Positions 8,446-15,389 are shown, numbered from the stretch's first letter. The stretch is 21,213 bases of DNA from Rickettsiales bacterium (GCA_020631295.1 JAHDHN010000015.1:1-21213), one strand, 5' to 3'. The notes: generated from the sequence alone by a model not told the origin. A program made the numbers and translations.

Positions 8446-8499
8446 CAATTCTGATAAGCTGCGCTGCATCACAACAACAAATAATAGGGAGTTTTACAC

Positions 8500-8703
8500 A
8501 TGTTAAAAGTGATCGAAGTATTAGCAGAATCTAAAAAATCATGGGAAGATGCCACGCGTCAGGCGGTAGCTTTCGCAGGTAAATCTGTAAAGAATATCCG
8601 CTCTGTGTACGTGCAAGAGCAAAATGCCGTGGTGGAAGACAATGAAATCACCAAATTCCGCGTGAATGTAAAAATTTCCTTCGAGATTGAAGGCAGCAAC
8701 TAG
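8500..8703 (+). CDS. dodecin family protein
   Basis: Small cytoplasmic protein of 67 residues of the dodecin family, which forms hollow dodecamers that bind flavins or other ligands. The family pattern is seen throughout: VIEVLAES, KSWEDATRQAV (12-23), KNIRSVYVQEQNAVVEDN (31-48) and a final FRVNVKISFEIE strand (53-64). The start has AGGGAG 8 bases upstream, and a rho-independent terminator follows directly, so it can be a one-gene unit. By comparison with halophilic dodecin, the flavin-stacking Trp and the contacting Gln appear to be Ser35 and Arg54 here, so classical flavin binding is uncertain. A Trp is present at position 15 instead, in the usual KSWEDA motif of this subgroup. Confidence 0.92.
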   Translation: MLKVIEVLAESKKSWEDATRQAVAFAGKSVKNIRSVYVQEQNAVVEDNEITKFRVNVKISFEIEGSN

Positions 8704-8730
8704 ACAGTAGCATTTTTTACATACTGCATA

Positions 8731-8760
8731 AAAAGCCTCGCTTGCTGCGGGGCTTTTTTA
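8731..8760 (+). terminator. rho-independent terminator after dodecin gene
   Basis: An 11-bp stem (AAAAGCCTCGC at 8731-8741 with GCGGGGCTTTT at 8747-8757, one G-U pair) with a 5-base loop is followed by a T-run. It ends only about 20 bases before the metK start codon, so metK transcription must either read through it or start close by. Confidence 0.85.
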
Positions 8761-8780
8761 TGGCTAAAGGCTAAAGTATA

Positions 8781-9959
8781 ATGATGAATACACCTAATTT
8801 TTATGATATCAGAGAATTTCTGTTTACCAGCGAGTCGGTGGCGGCGGGCCATCCGGATAAGGTAGCAGACCGCATTTCCGATGAAATCCTCGACAGCTAT
8901 TTACGCGAAGATGCCTATGCCCGCGTGGCAGTGGAAACATTGGTAACCACCAACCAAGTGGTGGTGGCCGGTGAAGTGCGCGGCAGTGATAAAGTGACCC
9001 GTGCCATTGAAGATATTGTACGCAAAACAGTAAAAGATATTGGTTATGCGCAAGACGGATTTCACCATGAAAAGCTCAAAGTATTGAACTTGGTGCATGC
9101 ACAATCACCCGATATTGCACAAGGCGTGGATGCCAGCACGCCAGAGCAAGAAGGCGCTGGCGACCAAGGCATTATGTTTGGCTATGCCTGCGATGAAACA
9201 GACGCGCTCATGCCTGCTCCCATTCATTATTCGCATCGCTTGCTCGAAACTATTGAGAGTGATGTAAAAGCTGGTACATTGCCGCCTTTGGGGCCTGATG
9301 CAAAAAGCCAAGTGACGCTGCGCTATCACGGCAATAAGCCCATCGGCGCAGATTCAGTGGTGCTTTCCATTCAGCACCCAGAGGGAGTAAGCCAAGCAGA
9401 GATCAAGGCGCAGATATTGCCTTATATCGCCAAGACATTACCGACTGGCTGGCTACCGGATGAAAGCCAGATTTACATCAACCCTACCGGCAAATTTGTG
9501 ATTGGCGGGCCAGATGGCGATGCAGGCCTCACCGGCCGCAAAATTGTGGTAGATACTTATGGCGGTGCGGCACCGCATGGCGGCGGCGCTTTTTCGGGTA
9601 AAGATCCCACAAAAGTGGATCGCTCTGCCGCTTACATGGCGCGTTATCTGGCCAAAAATGTGGTAGCAGCCAAGCTGGCCAGCGCCTGCACCATTCAGCT
9701 GGCTTACGCCATTGGCGTGGCCAAGCCGCTGGCGCTTTATGTGAACACGCATGGCACGGGTGTGATGGATGAATATGCCATTGCAGAGCGCTTGCAAGAG
9801 GCTGTGGACCTCACACCATGGGGCCTGCGCCAGCATTTACAGCTGCACCGCCCTATCTATGCACCCAGCGCAGCCTATGGGCATTTTGGCCGCACACCTA
9901 CGCTTGATGGGCATTTCAGTTGGGAAAAAACAGATTTGATCGATACGCTACGTGCGTAG
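8781..9959 (+). CDS. metK: S-adenosylmethionine synthetase
   Basis: Makes S-adenosylmethionine from methionine and ATP in the cytoplasm; the protein has 392 residues, full length for the family. Recognisable parts are FTSESVAAGHPDK (15-27, ATP-binding His24), the signature GAGDQGIMFGYA (125-136), TGKFVIGGPDGDAGLTGRK (236-254) and the phosphate-binding loop GGGAFSGKD (267-275) followed by KVDRSAAYMARYLAKN. The start at ATG 8781 has only a modest AAAGG at 8766-8770; ATG 8784 would differ by one residue. Two tandem GGCTAAA copies (8762-8775) separate the dodecin terminator from the start. metK next to trmB, as here, is a familiar alphaproteobacterial arrangement, but a 528-bp structured region lies between the two. 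TrmB consumes the SAM made by this enzyme. Confidence 0.96.
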   Translation: MMNTPNFYDIREFLFTSESVAAGHPDKVADRISDEILDSYLREDAYARVAVETLVTTNQVVVAGEVRGSDKVTRAIEDIVRKTVKDIGYAQDGFHHEKLKVLNLVHAQSPDIAQGVDASTPEQEGAGDQGIMFGYACDETDALMPAPIHYSHRLLETIESDVKAGTLPPLGPDAKSQVTLRYHGNKPIGADSVVLSIQHPEGVSQAEIKAQILPYIAKTLPTGWLPDESQIYINPTGKFVIGGPDGDAGLTGRKIVVDTYGGAAPHGGGAFSGKDPTKVDRSAAYMARYLAKNVVAAKLASACTIQLAYAIGVAKPLALYVNTHGTGVMDEYAIAERLQEAVDLTPWGLRQHLQLHRPIYAPSAAYGHFGRTPTLDGHFSWEKTDLIDTLRA

Positions 9960-10021
9960 ATACAAACAACGCAACTGCTTGAAGCTCCTTATAAAGAAGC
10001 GTATATTGGCCTTTACTGCTT

Positions 10022-10092
10022 GAGGGCAAACCAGTTTTCATGATCTTAGGATCTAAAGATTTAATCACCCTCTCTTTGCCGGCCTTTTTTTT
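10022..10092 (+). terminator. possible metK terminator
   Basis: GGCAAA (10025-10030) can pair with TTTGCC (10075-10080), with further GAGGG/CCCTC and flanking GGCC/GGCC pairing options, and eight T bases follow at 10085-10092. The loop is long and contains its own small hairpin (ATCTTAG with CTAAAGAT). This is an atypical terminator and only a candidate. Confidence 0.35.
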
Positions 10093-10095
10093 GGG

Positions 10096-10290
10096 AGATT
10101 TCTTAAAGAAGAAATCTTGGGTGTCGTTGAAGTTTACTCACTCTCCACACCCACCGACTTTTTAGTGTGATATCTTTTACATAGTCTCACATTGCTATGC
10201 CCACCTTTTTCGTGATTATAGCAATGTGAGTATATAGACAGGGTCTGCTTCAGTCAGGCCCTTCTATAAACCTCCAATAGCTTACGCTAT
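10096..10290. other. hairpin cluster in metK-trmB gap, possible structured RNA
   Basis: Four hairpins follow one another: 10096-10117 (9-bp perfect stem, loop AAAG), 10186-10230 (13-bp perfect stem, 19-base loop), 10233-10268 (6 plus 8 bp around one bulged C, loop CTTCAGT) and 10277-10290 (ATAGC-TTAC-GCTAT). No convincing gene covers them. I could not match the region to tmRNA, RNase P RNA, SRP RNA or a SAM riboswitch. A small RNA or a relic of a palindromic element are both possible. Confidence 0.5.
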
Positions 10291-10304
10291 CGGTGTTGAA
10301 CTTT

Positions 10305-10399
10305 ACGAATTTTATTCGTCATTCATACATTGTACGAATCAGTGACTATAGCCACTGGTTTACACCAGTGGTTTTACGCTGGCGTTATAAAAAGCGCCA
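10305..10399 (+). promoter_or_regulatory. trmB upstream region with mutually exclusive hairpins
   Basis: ATTCGT (10314-10319) can pair with ACGAAT upstream (10305-10310) or ACGAAT downstream (10334-10339). Next to it, CACTG (10353-10357) can pair with CAGTG upstream (10340-10344) or with CAGTG downstream (10366-10370), the latter as a perfect 8-bp hairpin 10352-10371 with a TTAC loop. A further stem TGGCG/CGCCA lies at 10380-10399. Alternating pairing partners are a hallmark of attenuators and riboswitches, but they can also arise by repeated palindrome insertion. The stretch from 10400 to the trmB start at 10488 shows nothing else recognisable. Confidence 0.4.
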
Positions 10400-10487
10400 T
10401 CACAAATGGCAGTTTTCCGTCGCGTTGAGCTACACAAAACAATCAAAACAGCTGACAATAGTTTCATTCTGCGATAACAGCGCCTGC

Positions 10488-11174
10488 ATGTCCCAGTCGC
10501 ATTCACATGGCTATATTTTTTCTACCGCACGGCGTGGTGGCAAGGTGATGCATCCTAAAAAGCGGGAGGCCTATGCCAAGGCCATGCAAGCATATGAATT
10601 TACGCTACCAAAAGCACCTACTGCGCCAGCAGATTTGTTTGATACGCCTTATGATAGCTATGGGTTGGAGATTGGCTATGGCTCTGGTGAGCATTTATTG
10701 CACACTGCCAACACATATCCTGAGCGTGGCATGATAGGGTCTGAAGTGTATCATCACGGTGTGAGCAAGTGCGTCAAAGCGTTGCAGGCCGCACAGCAGA
10801 AAAATGTGAAATTGCTGGTAGAAGATGGCCGCTTGCTGCTGGATCAATTGCCTGATGCCTGCCTGGATAATGTCTATCTGCTTTTTCCAGACCCATGGCC
10901 GAAAGTGCGGCATTATAAGCGCCGCATTGTGAACCAAGATTTTTTGCATAACGTCGCGCGTGTATTGAAGCCTGGCGGGCGCTTTCGTATGGCCAGCGAC
11001 CATGTGGATTACACAGAGTGGATGTGGGTGCAGCTGAGCCATAGTTTGGAGCATTTTATGCTTGTTGATGCAGATTGGCGCCGCGCTCCTAAAGATCATA
11101 CCACCACGCGCTACCAGCAAAAAGCACTGGAAGAAGGCCGCCATTCCGTGTTTATTGAGGTGGTGAAGCGATAA
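10488..11174 (+). CDS. trmB: tRNA (guanine-N7-)-methyltransferase
   Basis: SAM-dependent enzyme of 228 residues that methylates G46 in the variable loop of tRNAs. The SAM-binding motif LEIGYGSGEHL is at 60-70, IGSEVYHHGV at 83-92, the family signature LLFPDPWPK at 131-139, KRRIVNQ at 144-150 and the C-terminal TRYQQKALEEGR at 207-218. I start at ATG 10488 because MSQSHSHGYIFS matches the usual N-terminus (SHGR/RSFxRR type). The reading frame stays open another 65 codons upstream to a GTG at 10293, but that extension is made of hairpin sequence and resembles no TrmB. No strong ribosome binding site is visible at 10488. It follows metK, which supplies its cofactor, after a long structured gap. 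Confidence 0.94.
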   Translation: MSQSHSHGYIFSTARRGGKVMHPKKREAYAKAMQAYEFTLPKAPTAPADLFDTPYDSYGLEIGYGSGEHLLHTANTYPERGMIGSEVYHHGVSKCVKALQAAQQKNVKLLVEDGRLLLDQLPDACLDNVYLLFPDPWPKVRHYKRRIVNQDFLHNVARVLKPGGRFRMASDHVDYTEWMWVQLSHSLEHFMLVDADWRRAPKDHTTTRYQQKALEEGRHSVFIEVVKR

Positions 11175-11180
11175 ATATAG

Positions 11181-11302
11181 TATTTCCTAAATAAATTTAG
11201 GGAATAGTATGAAAATCAAGCAGCGAGTATAATGAGCGAACGCCTTGATTTTCCGCCGCGATGAGCGGGCGAACAATTTTATTGATAACAATCAATAAAA
11301 TT
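11181..11302. repeat. three consecutive palindromes in trmB-murG gap
   Basis: Three long inverted repeats lie end to end: 11181-11206 (12-bp arms, one G-T pair, 2-base centre), 11211-11253 (10-bp perfect arms GAAAATCAAG/CTTGATTTTC, 23-base loop) and 11275-11302 (12-bp perfect arms AATTTTATTGAT/ATCAATAAAATT, loop AACA). The middle loop and the following spacer share a GCGA..ATGAGCG..CG pattern, suggesting duplication. None ends in a T-run typical of a terminator. With repeat copy B they fill almost the whole 256-bp gap. Confidence 0.7.
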
Positions 11303-11320
11303 AGCAAACACTATAGTACA

Positions 11321-11400
11321 ATCCCGGGCTTGACCCGGGATCCAGGGTTAATAAGCACTATCTTACCGTGTGGCCCTGGACCCCGGCTCTTCGGCCGGGG
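11321..11400. repeat. double-hairpin intergenic repeat, copy B
   Basis: Hairpin one is ATCCCGGG-CTTGA-CCCGGGAT (11321-11341). Hairpin two is CCCCGGC...GCCGGGG (11381-11400). An inner pair TCCAGGG/CCCTGGA (11341-11347 with 11374-11380) joins them. The layout matches copies A and C. The 13 bases AAACACTATAGTA just upstream (about 11306-11318) also precede copy C. It ends 30 bp before the murG start and would be in the murG leader if transcription begins upstream. Confidence 0.85.
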
Positions 11401-11430
11401 TTACAAAAAAGTAAAAAAGGAATGTAAGCT

Positions 11431-12510
11431 ATTACTAAAACACCCACCATACTCTTAGCCGCAGGTGGCACAGGCGGGCATATTTTCCCGGCTATTGCCA
11501 CAGCAGAGGCCCTCCTTGCCAAAGGCGCAAAGGTGATATTGCATAGCGATCCGCGTTTTTTGGATTATATAGAGGTGAAGGATGCTCCCTGTGAGGTAGT
11601 GATCTTGCCACTGCCACGCCCCAAAGGTGGGCTGCTGGGAAAAATACGCTATCTGTTAGACATCATCAAAGCCAGCATGGCCGCAGCCAAACATATGCGC
11701 ATCCACAAGCCTGCTTGCGTGGTGGGATATGGCGGCTACCCAAGTTTTCCCAGCTTATTTGTGGCGAAGCTCGCACGCATTCCCATAATATTGCACGAGC
11801 AAAATGCCCTGCAAGGCAAGGTAAACCGTATGTTTTCACGCAGTGCTGCGGCCATCATCACCGCCTTTGCCACTGTAAAAGGCACAGAAGATTACGCACA
11901 AAAAACACATAATCTCGGCAACCCGGTGCGGGCCGCTATCACACACATGCCCAAAAATAGCATTAAAGCGCCACTTCGCCTACTGATTACCGGTGGCAGC
12001 CAAGCTGCACGCGTGTTTAGCCGCCTTGTGCCAGGTGCAATTGGCTTGCTGCCAGATGCGTTGCGCCACTCACTTTCTGTGCATCATCAATGCAAGCAAG
12101 CGGATGTAGAATCCGTGCAGGCAGCCTATAATGCCATAGAGGTGAAAGCCGTTATTGCACCGTTTTTTACCAATATGGCACGTGAGTTAGCAGAGGCTGA
12201 CTTGGTAATTGCACGCAGCGGTGCTTCCACTGTGGCAGAGCTTTGTATTGCCGGGCGAGCAAGCCTATTGGTGCCCTTGCCCACAGCTGCTGATGACCAT
12301 CAAACTCACAATGCCCAAGCGCTGGCAGATGCACAGGCAGCGCTGTTGATGCCAGAGCAGAACCTTACAGCAGAGAACCTGGCCGACACGCTCACCCGCT
12401 TGCTTGAGCAACCAAAACAACTTGCGGAAATGGGCCAGCATGCTAGAGTTCTGGCCAAAGAGACAGCCGCGGCAGATGTGGCTGATCTTATATTGGATAA
12501 AGTAAAATAA
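11431..12510 (+). CDS. murG: UDP-GlcNAc:lipid I N-acetylglucosaminyltransferase, apparent ATT start
   Basis: Peripheral inner-membrane glycosyltransferase that converts lipid I to lipid II in peptidoglycan synthesis. The frame from 11431 encodes 359 residues, the usual length. Motifs are the glycine loop AAGGTGGHIFPA (10-21), GYGGYPSFP (99-107), HEQN (122-125), GNPVR (163-167), TGGSQAAR (187-194) and the donor-binding RSGASTVAE (262-270) with HQTHNAQAL. The start is unusual. The glycine loop begins only about 10 codons after an in-frame TAA at 11425, and no ATG, GTG or TTG lies between them. ATT at 11431, 9 bases after AAAGGA, gives a normal N-terminus beginning TKTPTILLAAGG. An ATG at 11422 is immediately followed by that TAA. 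Starting at GTG 11533 would delete the glycine loop. It opens the murG-murC-murB-ddl block. Confidence 0.92.
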   Translation: MTKTPTILLAAGGTGGHIFPAIATAEALLAKGAKVILHSDPRFLDYIEVKDAPCEVVILPLPRPKGGLLGKIRYLLDIIKASMAAAKHMRIHKPACVVGYGGYPSFPSLFVAKLARIPIILHEQNALQGKVNRMFSRSAAAIITAFATVKGTEDYAQKTHNLGNPVRAAITHMPKNSIKAPLRLLITGGSQAARVFSRLVPGAIGLLPDALRHSLSVHHQCKQADVESVQAAYNAIEVKAVIAPFFTNMARELAEADLVIARSGASTVAELCIAGRASLLVPLPTAADDHQTHNAQALADAQAALLMPEQNLTAENLADTLTRLLEQPKQLAEMGQHARVLAKETAAADVADLILDKVK

Positions 12511-12560
12511 CTGCGTCATCCTATATCACAGCGAAGGTGTAAATGTATCTGTAGATTCAT

Positions 12561-12734
12561 TTACATACATTTATTAAAACCATCTTCAAATTTGTTAATT
12601 CTATCAGCGGCTTTTATTTTGCTAGTATATGGTCCCTTTACCTCTTTTCCTGTTCCAAGAATTTTAACCATATCCTTAGCTTTTAGAGACTTAAGAGCTT
12701 CTTTCCTTTCAGGGTCTTTAGCGTTTCCACCCAT
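12561..12734 (-). CDS. small lysine-rich hypothetical protein (57 residues)
   Basis: A complete 57-codon frame starts at ATG 12734 with an excellent AAGGAG 8 bases upstream on the minus strand and ends with TAA at 12561. The product is very basic and charged (starts MGGNAKDPERKEALK, then KAKDMVKILGTGKEVKG), with no membrane segment and a single Cys near the C-terminus. I do not recognise it. Base use is AT-rich with codons such as AGG and AGA, unlike murG and murC on either side, which suggests acquisition. It points against the flanking mur genes, so it has its own promoter, which I could not place confidently. The strong ribosome binding site is the main support. Confidence 0.6.
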   Translation of the reverse strand: MGGNAKDPERKEALKSLKAKDMVKILGTGKEVKGPYTSKIKAADRINKFEDGFNKCM

Positions 12735-12807
12735 ATAACCTCTCCTTATTTTTAGTTCTTAAAGGATTAACTACACTATTATTGTTTCAATTTTATTAAA
12801 TTAACAA

Positions 12808-12823
12808 AGGTTAGTATTAACCT
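12808..12823. promoter_or_regulatory. 16-bp palindrome AGGTTA-GTAT-TAACCT
   Basis: Perfect 6-bp arms with a 4-base centre, 74 bp upstream of the small minus-strand gene and upstream of murC on the other strand. It could be an operator between the divergent genes. A TATAAT follows directly on the plus strand (12823-12828), without a convincing -35 box. Confidence 0.35.
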
Positions 12824-12934
12824 ATAATAATATATCCATTTTACTGGCTTCTTGAAGCAGAGTGGTGCATAAAATAAAAAAATAACAATTATAGTTAGTT
12901 AGGTTAAGAAGAGCGCAGCCCTCAAAAATAAACT

Positions 12935-12983
12935 TTGACGAGTATTAATGGGTAAGCATATGTTACCACATACACTACATATG
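12935..12983 (+). promoter_or_regulatory. candidate murC promoter with inverted repeat
   Basis: TTGACG (12935-12940), 18 bp, then TATGTT (12959-12964) is a plausible promoter for the murC-murB-ddl part. A perfect 7-bp inverted repeat CATATGT (12957-12963) / ACATATG (12977-12983) spans the -10 box and expected start site, as an operator would. Since a reverse-oriented gene separates murG from murC, an internal promoter is needed here or the transcript must run across it. Confidence 0.4.
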
Positions 12984-13032
12984 TAAAAAATGTTCTTTGC
13001 GATACCCTAACTTTTTAATTGGAATAAAAAAT

Positions 13033-14469
13033 ATGACACAACAGGCCCATATTATGATGAAATACATGTCTCCTGCCAAGCAATTGCCATTGGATATTGG
13101 CACGATTCACCTGGTCGGCATTGGCGGTATTGGTATGAGCGGTATTGCCGAAATTCTGCATAATTTGGGCTATCATGTCTCCGGCTCAGACATGGGCGAA
13201 GGGCCCAATGTGCAACGCTTGCGCGCGCTGGGCATCACGGTGCATGTGGGGCATGATGCCAGCAATGTAACCGACGCGGCGGTGTTGGTAAAATCCACGG
13301 CAGTGCCCATGAGCAACCCTGAAATTTTGGCAGCCAAAGAAGCGGGCATTCCCGTAGTGCGCCGCTCTGAAATGTTGGCCGAACTCACACGGCTAAAGGC
13401 CACCATTGCTGTGGCAGGCTCACACGGTAAAACCACCACCACTTCCATGGTGGCACATTTACTCGCCAGCAATGACTATGACCCTACCGTGATCAATGGC
13501 GGAATTATCAACCGCTATGGCACCAATGCGCATTTGGGTGAAGGCGAGTGGCTGGTGGCCGAGGCCGATGAATCGGACGGCACCTTTATCAAACTCCCGG
13601 CTACGGTGGGTATTATCACCAATATCGACCCAGAACATTTGGATTATTGGGGTGATTTTGCTAGCCTCAAACAAGCCTTCGCTACCTTCGTATCGCAATT
13701 GCCGTTTTACGGTTTTGCGGTGTTATGCGTGGATGACCCAGAGGTGCAAGTAATTGCAAGTGACATTACTGACCGCCGCATTGTGACCTATAGCGCTGCA
13801 GGTAATGAGGCCGACATCACGCTGCAGAATGTGAAAACAGCACGCAACGGCCAGCATTTTTCGGTTACTATTTCAGCGCGTGCTAGCCATAGTGGCCAAG
13901 AAGAGACATTGCAGGATGTGTTCCTGCCCATGCCGGGCCTGCATAATGCCAGCAACGCGCTGGCTGCCATGGCCGTGGCCTATCAGCTGGGTATTGCAGC
14001 AGAAAAAATTGCCAGTGCAATGGCCGAATTTGAGGGCGTAAAGCGCCGCTTTACCTATGTAGGAGAGCGCAAAGGTGCCGTGGTGATTGACGATTATGCC
14101 CACCACCCAGAAGAGGTGATGGCCACGCTCAAAGCCGCCAAAGAATCGGTAGGAAATGGCAAGGTCATTGCGGTGTTGCAGCCGCATCGCTATAGCCGTG
14201 TGGAGCATTTATTTGCTGAATTTTCAGCCTCCTTTGCTGATGCAGATACGGTAGTGCTTACAGACATTTACGCCGCAGGTGAACAGCCCATTGAAGGTGT
14301 ATCACACGATACACTTGCTGACGCCATCCGTGCCAAAGGCAAGCAGGTGATCACCATTGAAGGCGAAGCAGACCTTGCACCAACGTTAGACACACTTGCC
14401 ACAGCAGAAGACATGATCATCTGCATGGGCGCAGGCACCATCAGCGCTTGGGCATATGGGCTGGTGTAG
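13033..14469 (+). CDS. murC: UDP-N-acetylmuramate--L-alanine ligase
   Basis: Cytoplasmic Mur ligase of 478 residues that adds L-alanine to UDP-MurNAc using ATP. The N-terminal nucleotide-binding motif HLVGIGGIGMSGIAE is at 26-40, the ATP-binding P-loop AGSHGKTTT at 128-136, EADESDG at 177-183, ITNIDPEHLDYWG at 195-207 and, in the C-terminal domain, DDYAHHPEE and LQPHRYSR. All family landmarks are present. I start at ATG 13033 (GGA 9 bases upstream); the frame extends to a TTG at 12997 and other ATGs occur at 13054, 13057 and 13066, so the first residues are uncertain. murB begins 8 bp after the stop, so the two are almost certainly co-transcribed. Confidence 0.95.
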   Translation: MTQQAHIMMKYMSPAKQLPLDIGTIHLVGIGGIGMSGIAEILHNLGYHVSGSDMGEGPNVQRLRALGITVHVGHDASNVTDAAVLVKSTAVPMSNPEILAAKEAGIPVVRRSEMLAELTRLKATIAVAGSHGKTTTTSMVAHLLASNDYDPTVINGGIINRYGTNAHLGEGEWLVAEADESDGTFIKLPATVGIITNIDPEHLDYWGDFASLKQAFATFVSQLPFYGFAVLCVDDPEVQVIASDITDRRIVTYSAAGNEADITLQNVKTARNGQHFSVTISARASHSGQEETLQDVFLPMPGLHNASNALAAMAVAYQLGIAAEKIASAMAEFEGVKRRFTYVGERKGAVVIDDYAHHPEEVMATLKAAKESVGNGKVIAVLQPHRYSRVEHLFAEFSASFADADTVVLTDIYAAGEQPIEGVSHDTLADAIRAKGKQVITIEGEADLAPTLDTLATAEDMIICMGAGTISAWAYGLV

Positions 14470-14477
14470 ATAAGTAA

Positions 14478-15374
14478 ATGAGCCTCCTAGACACACTTCC
14501 TGATATTGCCGGCACGTACCGTGAACAGGCGGATTTATCCAAATCCAACTGGTTTCGTGTGGGCGGCCCAGCCGATGTGTTGTTCAAACCAAAAGACATA
14601 GCTGACCTGCAGCATTTTTTGCAGCAGAAGCCGGATACTGTGCCTGTTACGGTATTAGGCGTGGGCTCTAACCTGCTGGTGCGTGATGGCGGCATTCGCG
14701 GCGTGGTGATTAAATTAGGCCGTGGATTTGCGGGCCTGACGCATCACGGCACTCAAATTACCGCCGGCGCTGGTGCGCTTAATGCTAATCTCTGTGTTTA
14801 TGCCATGCAGCAAGGCATTGGCAAATTAAGCTTTTTAAGCGGCATTCCAGGCACCGTGGGCGGCGCCATTGCCATGAATGCCGGTGCATACACACAAGAA
14901 ACCAAGGAGGTGCTGGTACGTGCCACAGCTGTGGACAAAAAGGGCATATTGCACCATGTCACCGCACAAGAATGTGGGTTTTCCTACCGTAAAAACAGCC
15001 TGCCTGATGATTGGATTTTTGTAGAAGCCGTGTTTCAGGGAGTAGAAAAAGACCCAAAAGAGATTCAAGCGCGCATGGAGGAGATTGCCACCTCGCGTGC
15101 AGAAACACAACCCATCCGCACCCGCACCAGCGGCAGCACCTTTACCAACCCAGAAGGCTATAAAGCCTGGCAATTAATTGATAAAGCCGGCCTGCGCGGT
15201 TTTCGTGTGGGTGGCGCTAAAATCTCAGAGATGCACTGTAATTTCATTGAGAACGATCAAGAAGCCAGCGCAAAAGACATTGAAACATTGATTTTTACCG
15301 TACAAGAAAAAGTGCGTGAACATAGCGGCATCCAACTCCACCCAGAGATTAAGATTGTGGGTGACGCAGGCTAG
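14478..15374 (+). CDS. murB: UDP-N-acetylenolpyruvoylglucosamine reductase
   Basis: FAD-dependent cytoplasmic enzyme of 298 residues that reduces the enolpyruvyl group to make UDP-MurNAc, the substrate of MurC. FAD-binding segments are NWFRVGGPADVLFKP (24-38), LGVGSNLLVRDGGI (60-73) and LSGIPGTVGGAIAMNAGAY (120-138). The catalytic residues of the family are visible as Arg171 (SYRKNSLP), Ser220 (TSGSTFTNP) and Glu290 (LHPEIKIVG). Length matches the shorter MurB type. No strong ribosome binding site is visible in the 8-bp gap after murC, so translation may be coupled. ddl follows after 15 bp. Confidence 0.96.
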   Translation: MSLLDTLPDIAGTYREQADLSKSNWFRVGGPADVLFKPKDIADLQHFLQQKPDTVPVTVLGVGSNLLVRDGGIRGVVIKLGRGFAGLTHHGTQITAGAGALNANLCVYAMQQGIGKLSFLSGIPGTVGGAIAMNAGAYTQETKEVLVRATAVDKKGILHHVTAQECGFSYRKNSLPDDWIFVEAVFQGVEKDPKEIQARMEEIATSRAETQPIRTRTSGSTFTNPEGYKAWQLIDKAGLRGFRVGGAKISEMHCNFIENDQEASAKDIETLIFTVQEKVREHSGIQLHPEIKIVGDAG

Positions 15375-15389
15375 TGCTATCACTGTCAC

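Noticed and set aside
8287..8472. 61-codon minus-strand frame overlapping the htpX leader
   Set aside because: It starts upstream of the htpX promoter boxes and runs through the palindrome, has no ribosome binding site and no recognisable protein features.
8704..8780. SAM riboswitch before metK
   Set aside because: Only the dodecin terminator and two GGCTAAA copies fit in the gap; I cannot match the known SAM-I, SAM-II or SAM/SAH consensus.
9916..10137. 74-codon open stretch on the minus strand after metK
   Set aside because: It reads plausibly (KERVIKSLDPKIMK, SSKGQYTLLYKELQAV) but has no supported start or ribosome binding site, crosses the possible metK terminator and overlaps the metK end. 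It could be a gene relic.
10293..10487. 65-codon in-frame N-terminal extension of trmB
   Set aside because: TrmB proteins start near the MSQSHSHG motif; the extension consists of hairpin sequence and resembles no TrmB N-terminus.
11261..11458. 65-codon plus-strand frame across repeat copy B
   Set aside because: It translates the palindromic repeat and overlaps the murG start in another frame.
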